A stretch of 64,000 bases of DNA, taken from the NCBI GenBank assembly GCA_033296885.1, contig MU863958.1, positions 62,001-126,000 on the forward strand. Reading direction: 5' to 3'. How positions within the stretch are numbered: position 1 is the stretch's first letter; each line of letters begins with the position of its first letter. The notes below the pieces were generated by a model that was given only the letters and a program-made list of their open reading frames with translations, made no database searches and was not told where the DNA came from. The position numbers and the translations under genes were made by a program. This document shows, piece by piece, positions 34,687 to 46,074 of the stretch. The stretch is from Triangularia verruculosa. Its lineage: Eukaryota; Ascomycota; Sordariomycetes; Sordariales; Podosporaceae.

Positions 34687-35613
34687 ATGAGCCTCACAAC
34701 CATTCGTTCCCCGCCAAGCCTGGGTGATTACACCCCGCTCCCCGAGCACCAAGCCCAGACCCCCTCCAGTTTCTTCGACACCAAGCCAATCCTCCACTAC
34801 CACGGCATCGGCACCAAATGCTGGCTCTCCCGCTCCCAGCTAGGAAAGCTCCCCTTCTTCCCAACGGACCTTACATCTCCCCCAACTCCACCCGAAAGCG
34901 AGGCGCTCTCCCCCGAATCGCACTCCGACACCGTCGAGCAGAAAATCGACGTCTTCGTCAACTCCCAGAACCTGACCGTCTTTTCTCCCCAGGCAGAATG
35001 CGGGCTCTCAATCCCATACCACCAAATCAGCATCCACGCTATCCAAAAGATTGGTCCAGAGAAGAGGTACAGCAGTGTCTACCTCCAGCTTGAGCTCGCA
35101 GAGGGAGGGTCGGAGGAGGATTTCGAGACGGTGGAGTTGACGCTTATTCCACAACCAAAGGAGCAGCAACAGACGGAAGAGACGATAGGGGAGAGAAAAC
35201 CAAAGACGGAGACGGAGAGGTTGTTTGAGGCGATATCGGAGTGTTCAAACCTCAACCCGGATCCAGTGCAGGATGGGGATGAGGATGATGAGGATGGGGC
35301 GCAGATTATCTTTGAGGGGGAGGCGGTTGAAGGTTTTAGTGGGGTTTTTGCTGGGGCGAGGGACGGTGGGTTACCACCTGCCATGCCGGGAAGTTCGGGG
35401 TGGATTACGGCAGAGAATGTGCATGAGTATTTTGATGAGGAGGGCAACTGGATTGGGGAGGGAGGTGATGCTTCTGGAGCGGAAGGTGGTGGTTGGGTGT
35501 TAAGTGAGCAGCTGGGGGGTGGTGCTGGGACTATCCATAGGATGGATGAGGATGAGACGGAGGAAGCGAATGGACAGGATGGGGAGAATAATAAGAGACC
35601 AAAGACGGAATAA
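34687..35613 (+). CDS. ICln / methylosome subunit-like protein
   Basis: Intronless, 308 residues; start at MSLTTIRSPP, since the 79 codons upstream in frame look like leader. PH-like ICln fold: 'GIGTKCWLS' (family G-x-G-x-L/W block), IDVFVNSQNLTVFSP, IPYHQISIHAIQK and YSSVYLQLEL, then an acidic insert (PKEQQQTEET...) and the second half with 'FEAISECSNLNPDP'. Ends with 'WITAENVHEYFDEEGNW' and an acidic tail finishing in a basic 'NNKRPKTE'. ICln chaperones Sm proteins with the PRMT5 methylosome for snRNP assembly. An ACGCGT box lies at 34455-34460 upstream. Confidence 0.9.
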   Translation: MSLTTIRSPPSLGDYTPLPEHQAQTPSSFFDTKPILHYHGIGTKCWLSRSQLGKLPFFPTDLTSPPTPPESEALSPESHSDTVEQKIDVFVNSQNLTVFSPQAECGLSIPYHQISIHAIQKIGPEKRYSSVYLQLELAEGGSEEDFETVELTLIPQPKEQQQTEETIGERKPKTETERLFEAISECSNLNPDPVQDGDEDDEDGAQIIFEGEAVEGFSGVFAGARDGGLPPAMPGSSGWITAENVHEYFDEEGNWIGEGGDASGAEGGGWVLSEQLGGGAGTIHRMDEDETEEANGQDGENNKRPKTE

Positions 35614-36713
35614 GTGGTGATGAAGGATTACTTGGGAATGGGGTAAACAAAAGCCACTGTTGTAACTGGAATCTGGACACAATTCGCCACGTGACTTCTC
35701 GCCGCTTTATTTGTCCTGAATTAGGCGGAGCTCAGGACCGACTCATCTTCGGCTCCGGTCTGTCCACTGCGCTCAGGGCTGCAGGGCTGCTCTGGGTTGC
35801 TCATGGTCCGCTCACCCTGCTAATGGTTTCCTCGCTCACTACTGACGGTACTCTTACAAGCTTATTAGTAAGGAGTAAGGCCGTTGTCCCAGTATTATCG
35901 CACAGGGCAAAAGGTGTCCCTAGTAGAAGGTGCTAGTAAATAACCTACTAACATCCTGTTGTCATATAAAGGTGAGGTAGTAATCAGCACCTTGCTCAGT
36001 CGTCGCTAAGTTTGGTAACCCGGTTGACCGGGCACTTCGAACCAGGGGCAATCGAGAGCTTCCCTATTCAGAGAACCGGCGCTCACAACGTAAAGGAACG
36101 AGAATGAACGGAAAGGGCAGTCTGGCCATCCATAGCATAAAGGAAACGAAACGGACACATGACGGGCGTAACCTCATCAGAGCATCAAGGATGAAGGGAG
36201 AACGGGGAGCCAAAAACATACAACACCAGGGATTCGCTGGTCGTCACCGACCCAACTACTAGTCTGGCTCTTGCAAGTTTGTCGAGGGGAGAGCGGACGG
36301 GATCCCGAATTCTCTTGCAGATATGGTCGTATGTATCATGAGGGAGTCAAAAGATGTGCTATATAGTAGAATGAATGTAGGTGTTGATTGGGGCGGAGGC
36401 AGTGGGGTTGGGGTACGGTATGAGTGCGAGCAGGTTGAATCAAGTACGAGTGGTTGGCCAGGGGATAGCGACCGATTACCTCACCTCACACATCTCCTGT
36501 CTGAACATGTGAGCGGGGGAGGGCCCGGCAACGGGGCCATGAGATTCCTGACAGGCCCTCTATAGTCCGGGTTGAGCCTAGGACACATGACGACCGCTTT
36601 ATCGGAGAAAGCATAGTATCAAAGATGCATCGAATGCAATATTCATTTTGCAATGCCATCAACGACACGTCTATTCATACATTACATACTTTACACTCGC
36701 AGTACCAGGGGGA
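35614..36713. other. Convergent intergenic spacer, 1.1 kb
   Basis: Between the stop codons of ICln (plus) and the histidine phosphatase (minus). No gene or known repeat seen. A 7-base G/C-flanked imperfect palindrome near 36.02 kb (ccggttgaccggg) is the only local structure noted. Confidence 0.4.
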
Positions 36714-38041
36714 CTAAGAGTCGGAGCACTCGGCAGGGTCGCTCTCGGTGGGCTCAGGCAGCGCCGAAGTCGTTGTGGTGGCGCAGACGCAGCCCTGGCC
36801 GGCAATCGAGGTAATGGGCGGAGCGTCGCAGGTCGAGTACGGCTCGTGGGCTTCAAAGACCGGCGTAGGCTGCAGCTCGACGGCCTCGGCCTTGACCAGA
36901 ACGGGGATGATCTGGCCCGTGGCGAGACGGAAAGGTCGGTGGTTCAGTGCGGCCAGTAGCCGCGTGATGGCGCCAGAATGGGCCGTGATGCTGATCCACG
37001 TCTTCTTGTCGGTGCGGAAGACATCGTCCAGAACCGCCTTGGCGCGGACGGCAAACGCCTCGTCCGTCTCGCTCTCGTTGCGGCGCCAGAGCTCGTCTAA
37101 CTCGGTGAAGCCGGCTTCGAACTGGAAGGAGGGGAACATCTCGGAGATGTACGTCTAGAGCGGCAGGCGATGTAGTGGTTAGCCGCGAACAAAAAATTGA
37201 GAGATTAAAAGAGGGGGGGGGATTACCTTGCTTGATCTATGGTTGCAGGTATGCACAGTCATGCCTTCTCTGAAGCCTTCCTTCACGATTGGGACAAAGG
37301 GGCGGTTTCGGGGGAGGTTGATGTCTGCAAACGTGAGGTTGGCTGTGATAGTACACCGAGAAAGAGGGCTGGTGTAGTAAGACTCAAAGTAGGGCATCTT
37401 TTGCGTCTGGTAACGGTCCTTGAAGTAGGCATTCGACTTCTCGGCCTCGCGCACCCCGGCAGGAGTCAGCAGCGGATCGGCCCACACGGCCGTGCCATTT
37501 CCCTCCTGCTCGGCCCAGTAGCACTTGTGTTTGTTGCGTTAGATGCACGATGCGGGGAATTTGAACTGGGGGTACAATCGACAAGACTCACGTTCCAGGC
37601 CGGAGTGCCATAGAAGGACTCGGCAGCATTGTGCCAGCCGTCGCCGTGACGGCCCATGATCAAGACCTTGTACTGAACATTGCCGCGTTTCTGGCAGCCG
37701 GAGTTCAGGTGCTTGACCCACGCCTCAAAGCGTTGCCATTGCGTCTTGGCGCCAGTTGGATCGAAACGCTTGTCTGTTCGATACGTTCGGTTGACCAGGC
37801 CAAAGTTGACCGCAGCCTGCGAATCTCGTCAGTATTTGTGAAACGACTTCAAGAGTGATGGAATGGAGTAGTAGTGACGGACATAGTCAAAACCGGTGGG
37901 ATTGGTCGCCTCATCGTCCTGGATAAAGTAACCCGGGACAGAGGTGAACTTGATTGACTTGCCCTTGGCCTCGGGCCAGGTCCAACCGGCGACGGCAGCC
38001 GGAGCGACCGCGAACAAGGCGGCGAGGATGGATGTCTTCAT
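36714..38041 (-). CDS. Secreted histidine phosphatase (phosphoglycerate mutase-like, PMU1 type)
   Basis: Four exons: 38041-37883, 37816-37592, 37523-37227 and 37154-36714, all junctions in phase 0; 373 residues. Signal peptide MKTSILAALFAVAPAAVAG. The catalytic N-terminal histidine lies in 'VLIMGRHGDGWHN' (RHG motif), the second in 'ITAHSGAITRLL'. An arginine-bearing 'YTSPLSRCTITANL' block and 'REGMTVHTCNHRS' match the fungal PMU1/phosphoglycerate-mutase-like group. The family hydrolyses phosphate monoesters; the substrate here is unknown. The last 30 residues are Cys/Thr/Pro-rich (CVCATTTTSALPEP), which suggests an extracellular tail. The first donor is GTCCGT, an atypical site but the only one that keeps phase. 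Confidence 0.9.
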
Positions 38042-39192
38042 TTTTCGGGAAACGGCAGAGATGGCGGGAAGACGAGAAGGGAGGGTAGAGATGCCCCGAC
38101 GAGCCTGCGGCTGCAGTTCAATAAATACTACTTTTTCTGGATGCAACAGATTACGTCTGCCCCTTCAAAACCCTACTTGCGACCCGGCCACATGGGCAAC
38201 CGACCACATGGTAAGCGCAAGCGTTGATGTGGTTCGTTCAAGTCGCGGTAGCGTCGCCGCGACGTGTGCCATGCCGGAGATTGATCCCAAGAAGTGTACT
38301 CGGTAGCATCGTTGAAGGGAGAGAATCCCACGATCCTTTGTTGGTGGAGTTGGGGTCGTCAACCCATGCCACCACCAATCACTTCGCAACGTGGACCGAG
38401 TGGGGCCGAGTCAAGAGATTCCCGGGATATTATGCAGAACAAAGCCCAGCAGACTGCCAGATGTTGCACAGTTTGTTCGTTTTGCAAGAAGTTATTTAAA
38501 AGGCCCATTAGGCACCATAGCGTTCCGATATTGCAATTGATGTTGTTCGACAGGTTGGCAGTGTGGCGTTGGGGATTGCTCTATAGATCAAAAGGTCATG
38601 ATAATGCCGAAGCGTGCAGATGAAATCAAGTGCACTTGACCACTGGAATTACCCGTCAGCATCACACTTCAACATGCAGATGAATCACACTAGATACTCG
38701 CGTTATGAGAGAACAGATGACAGGGACAATGTTCCAAGTATATGGCCAGTTGAAGGCCTACTAGGTACTGAGGGGATCTACTATCAAGATCAAAACCAAC
38801 ATTACTAGATGTTATGTAACCCAAGTAAACAACAGGAAAGATAAAGCGATGTACTTGCTGGTAGTGAATATTAGCATCGTCACCGCCATTCCAGATGCAG
38901 CTGCTGTTGTGGGTGGGCCGAGTAAGCCGATTGGGACTGGTTATGCTCTTGTGGCTAATGTAGTATATGAGTAAAAGTCAGTATTTGAGAAACGAAAAGT
39001 GGAATTTTTGAGAGATGATGACTGTGATATTGGAACTTTGCTGGACGGCGGTACATTAGGATGCGATTGGATTAGGCAGGTTACTGGCTTAAAGCTTGGA
39101 TTCCCTCCATCCCGAAGAACGGGAGGCTCGGGATGGCCCAGATCATTGGATGTGACCTGTTTCTGAGTAGTGCTTTCAACGCCACCGATATC
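38042..39192. other. Intergenic, 1.15 kb
   Basis: Promoter of the phosphatase gene and 3' flank of the amidase. No frame with recognisable domains. The 38.6-39.0 kb stretch is AT-richer than the genes on either side. Confidence 0.4.
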
Positions 39193-41312
39193 TCACAGGT
39201 CGGGACCAGTTGCCTTTTCCCACTCAACAAGCAAAAGGGGTGGTCTCCTGGCCTCCGGAAACGATGCCTCCCATGCGAACATAACTCTAAGCATCTTTTC
39301 CTCCTCGCCGTTTCGTGCCAGTATTTCCATTCTGTGAGGCCTGCCGTTATAAGAGGAGAACCCCAAGGGTACGCTTGCGATGGGATAGCCGGCACCTGAT
39401 GCAATACTGGTCAAATACGATTCTCCCGACGCCATGATGACATCTGCACCGGTTTCCTCGAAGCACCTTTCGACGGCGGCGCGGTAGCTCTTGCGCAAGT
39501 ATTCCAGATCTTGGGTGTACTTTTCATGGCTCAAGGTGTCCTTGGCTGCGCTCTCGAGAACGCTCTGGCTTGGGTGATCTGGGCAAAGTTAGGAGCTCAC
39601 TCATGTGGTCAAGCTCAGATAGCACATTTGAACTTGTTGCTTACCAGGCGGAAGTTCGAGGTTGGCATGTTCGTTATTGAAGTCAACCAGATCTTGTGCG
39701 CTTTTAAGCTCTGGGTTGTTGAATAACGCGAAAAACCTCTTGAAGGTGAACGCAAGATCATGTGCTATGAATTATCAATGGTTAGTCGAATTTGTTCTAG
39801 GATGATCTTGAGCTTATGTAAATCTACGTACTAAGAAGAGCCCCGATTTTAGCTGTGCCGTACTTTTCCATGATGGCATCTGGCATCAACAATGGGGCGT
39901 TATACGAGACCTTCCCACCTAAGTTGTCGATTTTCTTCATGGCGTTGATCATGGCGCGTTCCTACAAAAGCATGAGACTTTGAACAAGATTCTATACCCC
40001 CTAGTTTCTGTATGGCTTACATGCTCGTCGTCAAACTCTGGGGTTGCCTTGCAAATCCAGTCTGCAAATTGCGACGTCTTGTAGTCCAGGTACGCAATGT
40101 GAAGTCCGCTCCATGACTTTGTGAGGTGTGAGCGGAAATCTCTTCCTGGTAGCAGGACTTCCATCACGTCGGCGCAATCTTCGACTGACTTTGCAAGGGG
40201 CCCCGCGCTATCAAAACCTGCGCCTCCGGACATGGAGCCTTTCATATTGACATCGCCGACGGTCCCTTTGATGCTGTAGAGAGCGGCACGGACAGCCGGC
40301 TGCACAATTGAGCCGTCCGACTCGCTCCCGATGCTGAAAGCCGCAAAGCCAGCTGTCGTCCCCACGGCAGAGCCAGACGACGAGCCACCTGGAGTCTTTA
40401 GACATGGTCAGCGTATAACTTTAAGTAGTAAAAGCTCAGGCAACTTGCGCTGTGACCCAACCACTGGTCGTCGGAATCTACGCCATCCTTTACGTATGGC
40501 GTTTGAGTCTAGTCGCAATTAACACACAGCAATTCCAAACGGCCGGACGTCCTCTCACCTGACCGCCGACAGCGGACCAGCCAGCTGTGAGGTTGGAACC
40601 CTTGCAATTCCCCCATTCCTAGATAGGTACTTCGGCGTCAGTTAGGTTATCATTCCCGAGTTTTGCGTGGCGCAAACACTTCATGAAGTGCTACGCACCG
40701 AGAGATTTGCCAAACCGATGACGATACAACCTGCGTCTCTAAGCGCAACTGCAATCGCGGAGTCTTCGCTTGCAGTAAGGCCCTCCAAGGCATAGGAGCC
40801 GCATGTCGTCTCGAGTCCGAATGATGGAGTGAGAAAGAAGTCCTGGGTCAAGTTGTGAGCTTGCGCCCTCGATACGTCAATGACCAGATGAATGGACACA
40901 GGCGAAACAGAAGTGAGATGCTCAAGATGCATACCTTCAGCGTAATCGGAATTCCATGAAGCGGTGACCTGGGGCCGGACTTCTTCCGCTCTACATCCAA
41001 TGCATTCGCCTGCTCCAACAATACATCAAGGGGTACTACCGCGTTGATGGCATTTAGTTTCATGCCATCGTGATTGTGTTTGGAAATCTGATCAAGGTAA
41101 AGTTTCACCAGGTCAACACTGGTGGTTCGCCCGGAATCAAGAAGCTGATGAAGATGTCCTGCCGTGGCCGTGAGCACGTTGACTTCCGAGACCCCTGGGT
41201 CAGGGTGGTACGGTTGGGCCATTCGAGGCAACAGTCTGTAGCACGTGAGCAACACAAGTAAACCTCCAGCGATTATCGTTCGCGGTCGAAAATTTGGAAA
41301 GCTCCTAGCCAT
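39193..41312 (-). CDS. Membrane-anchored amidase (amidase-signature family)
   Basis: Eight exons: 41312-40935, 40842-40699, 40618-40559, 40508-40449, 40395-40021, 39961-39832, 39764-39645 and 39578-39193; 550 residues, frame intact throughout. N-terminal anchor 'TIIAGGLLVLLTCY'. The catalytic lysine is the last codon of exon 1 (LHGIPITLK); the glycine/serine loop TPGGSSSGSA carries the cis-serine, and the nucleophile serine lies in 'SESDGSIVQPA'. This is the full Lys-Ser-Ser triad of amidase-signature enzymes, which hydrolyse amides. The intron before the GGSSSGSA exon uses a GC donor (GCAAGT) instead of GT. Alternative non-spliced frames do not restore the motif, so the GC-AG intron is well supported. 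Substrate unknown. Confidence 0.93.
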
Positions 41313-41514
41313 CGGCCCCGCGCGCCTCAAAGAAGGTTCTGAAAAAGCGAGGAGGGAAAGTACGCCTGCGTAGGAACCTGATGTATACAGGTAGGCAGTT
41401 GCTGAGGAGTGGGCAAAAAGATGTAGGGGTTGACAGACAACCACCCCACCCCCTATTACATTGGATGAAATCACCGGTTCGCTGCGGGATATTCTACTGG
41501 ACTTCGGTAACTAT

Positions 41515-41530
41515 GGGGGGGGGGGGGGGG
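41515..41530 (+). repeat. 16-base poly-G run
   Basis: Uninterrupted run of 16 G between the amidase start and the pseudogene at 41553; likely length-variable. Confidence 0.9.
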
Positions 41531-41552
41531 TCCTCTGGCATGCATCGGTAAC

Positions 41553-42380
41553 ATGCCTGAGATCCCACAGATCAACACCCTTTCGTCTTCAAATTTGAAC
41601 TTCTATGTCCTTTCCAAACTTGGCGGTCTCAAGATTCGATCGGTCGACTCTATCTGCATGCATCTGGAGCTAGATCGCAAGGGCCAAAACCCTCACCTTA
41701 TTTCGACACCCTTCGATTTGTATCTTGATGTGCCAGGAGAGGGACGAAGGCATATATCTTGATCCGTATTTTTTTACCTTTAAGCTCTCATACATCCGAG
41801 TCCACACTGACAAGAACTGCAAAGGCTATTTCGCTTTTACTCTAGCCAAGCAGGCCTTCCGCTATCACTTGAGACCAGCCCAGCAGGGATATTCTACCGG
41901 GAGGTGCTGTTCACCTGTCTCCTGCTATTTGGACAGCACAAACCGTCTTGCAAGCTCTACAACCAAAGTGATAGTAGTACCTGGAAGACTGTCTGGTTTC
42001 GACGCAAGCAGAACCAGAGCCCGGAAAAAGCTACCGACACTGTAGACAGTCTGTTGGGCAGGATATGAGGTTCTGACTGCTCCAAGGAGCAGCTGTATGA
42101 CGAAATAGGAGCCCCCGATATGCGCAGCATCTACTCCGCGCAGCAAGACTTTCCCTTTTTTGGTGACAGACTGATCGCACTTCAGGAGTTTGTGCGACTC
42201 TTGGAGCCGTCGGATTATCGATCGCAATTTTATGATCGCAGGGATTTGAACAAGTTCTGCAGTTTTGTCAACACAATGGTCTTTGGGTTCACGTCCTTTG
42301 TTTTGTCTGCTATGGCTGTGATACTGGCAGCTGTGCAGATTGCCGCTGCTTTCAAGCCTGAAAATCCAACATCAGGGTGA
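41553..42380 (+). pseudogene. Decayed fungus-specific gene with C-terminal membrane segment
   Basis: One frame is coding-like from end to end but has four in-frame stops (at 41760 TGA, then TAA and TGA within the next 65 bases, and TGA at 42066). Start: MPEIPQINTL, with 'GGLKIRSVDSICMHLELDRK'. Middle: 'AGIFYREVLFTCLLLFGQ'. End: SQFYDRRDLNKFCSF, followed by a hydrophobic helix of about 25 residues. The order (charged N-half, LFGQ block, YDRRD, terminal membrane helix) matches a family of fungal proteins of unknown function I have seen repeatedly. The upstream start and the middle third are the worst damaged. Not expressed as a full protein. Confidence 0.65.
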
Positions 42381-42991
42381 ACTTTATCTCCCTGCTTTCA
42401 TCTTCTCTAGTGTTGACATTAGCGTATTCTTGGGCCCGAAATAGCAGTTTGCTGCAGCCAACCTGCATCGCACTCCGACTACTGTCTGGCGCTTGATCCG
42501 CACCAGGGTTCAACTTGAACTATCTGATGAAACCCAATCTCGCTGTTTTCTTCCATCCATCGGAGAATCGAAGTTCAGATGAATCGGGCCAGCTTCGGAA
42601 ATGCACATCGAAAATGCACCTCTCGGCAGATGTGGTGCGCGTTTCTGCGCCTGGAAATCAACCCCCTCCGCGCGGCACTACTAACCGCTGCAATGTAGAC
42701 CATCTCTGGGATGTCGTCGCCCGGAATGCCTTGCTGGAGAAACACAGCCACGGGCTCGGCATGTTCCTTGCATTGTAGGTTTGTTTCCATCTTGAATATG
42801 GTCAACATAAAGGATTACCAAGCCCCTTCGCCTCTCCACTCGGTATTCAGCATCAACAAACACTCGCCAAGTCTTGCCACATTGTCCTGTCCTGTCTTTC
42901 TCTCCCAATAGGTCACCTGTCAAGATAACCGTTTCTATCTTTTAAGAAAAAACTTCATTCTTTACACAGTCACTCGTTCAACCTCACCATC
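42381..42991. other. Intergenic; MFS promoter
   Basis: Follows the pseudogene and leads to the MFS transporter start. No gene. CA/CT-rich leader immediately before the ATG at 42992. Confidence 0.4.
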
Positions 42992-44855
42992 ATGGCGCCT
43001 TACAGTGCCTACACACATGCCCACGGACCCCCAGCCTCACAAGATTCGGCCTCTACCCTCTTCGACCCCGCCTCCTCAACCACCACAGCAAACCGCTACC
43101 ATGCCTATCTCAGCAGTGATTCCGCACCAAACTCATCTAACAACCTAGGGCGTCTGTCAGAGAAATACAAGAGCCGAGGGAAATCGTTACTTGTGCCGCC
43201 GCCAGTGGAGTACCCGACAGGATGGACGCTTGCTTTTATCATTATTGCCCTGGTTCTCAGCATCTTTCTCGTTTCTCTTGACATGGTTCGTCTCAGTTCC
43301 GGTTCCTACCTTTTTACCTTCATCAATGACGCTAACCCGCCGCACAGACAATAGTGGCAACCGCGATACCCAAAATCACCGATGAGTTCAACGGTCTCGA
43401 AGACGTAGCCTGGTACGGTGCGGCCTTCTTCATGACTGTTGGCGGGTTCCAATCCTCATGGGGCAAGGTCTTCAAGTACTTTCCTCTCAAGATCAGCTAC
43501 CTCATCGCCATCTTCATCTTTGAGCTTGGGTCGTTGATTTGTGGTGTTGCACCCAACTCGCCTACTCTAATTGTCGGGCGTGCTGTTGCCGGTGTGGGAG
43601 CTGCTGGTATCGGATCCGGAGCATACACCATCATTGCTTTTGCGGCTGAGCCGAAGAAGAGGCCGGTATTCACGGGCATTATTGGAACAGCTTATGGTGT
43701 CGCCGCCGTGGTTGGGCCCCTGATTGGAGGTGCGTTTGCGGATAAGCTGACATGGAGATGGTGTTTCTACGTCAACCTGCCCATTGGTGGGTTTTCGGCG
43801 TTGATTATTATGTTTTTGTTCCGGACACCTGCGGGTTGCAAGCCGGTGGAGGCGACGCTGAAGGAGAAGATTTTGCAGATGGACCCTGTCGGCACGGCCC
43901 TCATCATGGGTGGTGTCATCACGTACATTCTTGCTTTGCAATACGGTGGACAGGCGGTTGCGTGGAGTGATCGGACCGTTGTTGGATTGCTCGTTGGCTT
44001 TATCCTCATCTTTATCACCTTCGGTGTCTGGGAGTGGTATAACGGGGAGAGGTCGATGGTGGTGCCGAGGCTATTCGTGCAGAGGCAGGTGTGGGTTTGC
44101 AGTATGTTTGCTTTGCTGTTTGCGGGGAGCTATTTCATTATCATCTACTATCTGCCGATTTACTTCCAGAGCATTGATAACGCCACGCCGACTGAGAGTG
44201 GAGTCAGAAATCTACCATTGATTTTGTCGGTTACAGTTTCGACGATTGTGGGAGGAGCAGCGGTCTCGGCTACCGGGTATGCGACCCCGCTGGCTGTGGG
44301 AGGAGCAGCATTGGCGACAATTGCGGCGGGTTTGTTGTACACGCTTGATATCGGGAGCAACGCCGGAATGTGGATCGGGTATCAAATCCTGGGAGGTATC
44401 GCCTGGGGAAGTGCGTTCCAGATTCCGATTGTTGTCAGCCAAGCAACGGCCGAGTTGGAAGACATGAGCAGTGTCACAGCCATTGTTCTATGTAAGTTTT
44501 CTTCCCTATTTACCTTTTCCTGAGCTAACAGTGATGGGCAGTTTTTCAAACTGTTGGTGGTGCCTTCTGGGTTTCGGCTGGTCAGTCCGCTTTCGTCAAT
44601 GAGCTCATGAAGGAACTTGCGATCTCAGCTCCTGATGTGAATCCTCTTGCCGTCTTGGGCACAGGAGCGACGCAGATCAGGACCGTGTTTCCAGCTGAGC
44701 AAATACCGGGGATCTTGATCGCCTACATGGCCGGAATCAAGACGGCACTGGCGATTGCGGTGGGTGCAGTGGGCTTTGCTTTCGTCTTTAGTCTTTTCTT
44801 TAGCTGGAAGAGACTGAGCCCAGAGACTTTGAGAGCGGCAGGAGCAGTGGCTTGA
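42992..44855 (+). CDS. MFS transporter, 14-helix drug:H+ antiporter (DHA2) type
   Basis: Three exons: 42992-43285, 43348-44491 and 44542-44855 (introns 62 and 50 bp); 583 residues. The cytosolic N-tail of about 75 residues is rich in S, P and A. First helix 'LAFIIIALVLSIFLVSLD', then MTIVATAIPKITDEF (motif D1 of 14-TM exporters, completed by splicing). Motif A-like 'SSWGKVFKYF', motif B 'VGRAVAGVGAAG' and motif C 'GTAYGVAAVVGPLIGG' are visible. Long loop 'GVWEWYNGERSMVVPRLFVQ' between halves is typical of DHA2. Such proteins export toxins or drugs at the plasma membrane or vacuole. It stands alone, without biosynthetic neighbours. First donor is GTTCGT. Confidence 0.94.
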
Positions 44856-45562
44856 GTATGCCCCTGGGATTTCCTTTGTCTATCACGACTATTTCCCTTC
44901 TCTTTTTTTTGTTCAAAATGTTATACCAAACGGAGCAGGCGGGAGTTTGTTTGATATCCCTCAATAGTTTTGGGGGCACAATGACGAAGGGTCAATAATC
45001 TTAGCGCATAGGACTTGTAATGACGGGGCGGAGTTCGGATCAAGCGGTTCAATCGTGTTCATTAATAGACAGCTAGAGGTCGAAAGGGATAGTCAGAAGT
45101 AATTATAGAATGACAATCATATTTTAAGACCGGTGCCTCGTTGTGTGAATGTATCTTCTTTTTCCTGACCTTGGTGTTTGTGAGAATATTTGGTTATTCA
45201 GGGGTAAGTGCGTTGGCAAGGCAACCATCCGGCAGCAGGCAATGCGCTCGCAAAAATAACCAAGTATGTTCTTTCCGAATTCTGTTTGTAGGGTTCGGCC
45301 GATGGACTTCATACCACCTTCCCAATATATCACTTAACTTGGTCGGAACATTAAATCTGCCACAAACAGGCCACTGAAAACACCATATATTGAGGGTACA
45401 TGATTGAGAAATATGTTCAATTTACTAAGCAATCGGGCCGGAATTACTATTACCAAAGACCTTCCAGGCTTGCGAGGCTTCAAGTCCAGCCGAGCCCTGT
45501 GATGGTTGAGCAAGCCAAGTGGGAAATTCAGGGAGTTGACAACGCTGCGGCAACACACTGGC

Positions 45563-45610
45563 TCTTGCCCTGCCCTTGCCCTTGCCTTGCCCTTGTTCTT
45601 GCCTTGCCTA
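45563..45610 (+). repeat. CCTTG-type microsatellite
   Basis: Imperfect tandem units of 5-6 bases (ccttg, cccttg, tcttg) over about 48 bases. Confidence 0.8.
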
Positions 45611-45693
45611 GCAACCAAATAACACGCCCGCGTTCTGGTGAACAGCTTCACCTGGCACACAGCTGACACGGTGTATTGGGTCCACCGACAACA

Positions 45694-45970
45694 ACACCCA
45701 GCAGTGCGAGGCAGCTCTCTTTTAAAATTGCCGACTTTTTCGTTCCGCCGAACCAAATTCCTCCCTCTTTCCCACCTTTCACCTGTCAGGCAGCAGCTTT
45801 CAAGTATTTTCGCCTTTTTCCACTTCTCACTTGTCAAGCATTGGCTGCCACCCACACCCAGCAGTGTGAGACAGCGGTCTTTTACAAGTGCCGATTTTTT
45901 CGTTCCGACGAACCAAACTCCTCCTTCTTTCCCACCTTTCACCTATCAACAGCTTTCAAGTATTTTCGAC
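45694..45970 (+). repeat. Direct duplication of about 115 bp, 160-bp offset
   Basis: Copy 1 (about 45694-45812) and copy 2 (about 45854-45970) share acacccagcag, a 'cgttccg' block, 'tttcccacctttcacct' and 'agctttcaagtattttcg', with scattered substitutions and small indels. The second copy ends about 100 bp before the SNF2-like start codon, so the duplication lies in its leader or promoter. Confidence 0.85.
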
Positions 45971-46074
45971 TTCCATTCGACCAAACTTTCCATCACGCTT
46001 TCAACGTGTTTCCGCCCCCGGCCAGCTATCCTCGATAGACTTTCTAGGTCTCATGACCATTTCTACGGTGCAAC

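Larger units (their letters stand above)
44856..46074. other. Intergenic; start of the degenerate region
   Basis: Carries a short C-T-T-G microsatellite and a direct duplication (both listed) that form the leader region of the SNF2-like gene. No complete gene seen. Confidence 0.45.

Noticed and set aside
36030..36060. T-loop-like ggttcgaag on the minus strand
   Set aside because: No flanking stems or D-arm of a tRNA.
39193..44855. Amidase plus MFS transporter as a metabolite gene cluster
   Set aside because: No synthase, regulator or tailoring enzyme; only a pseudogene lies between them.
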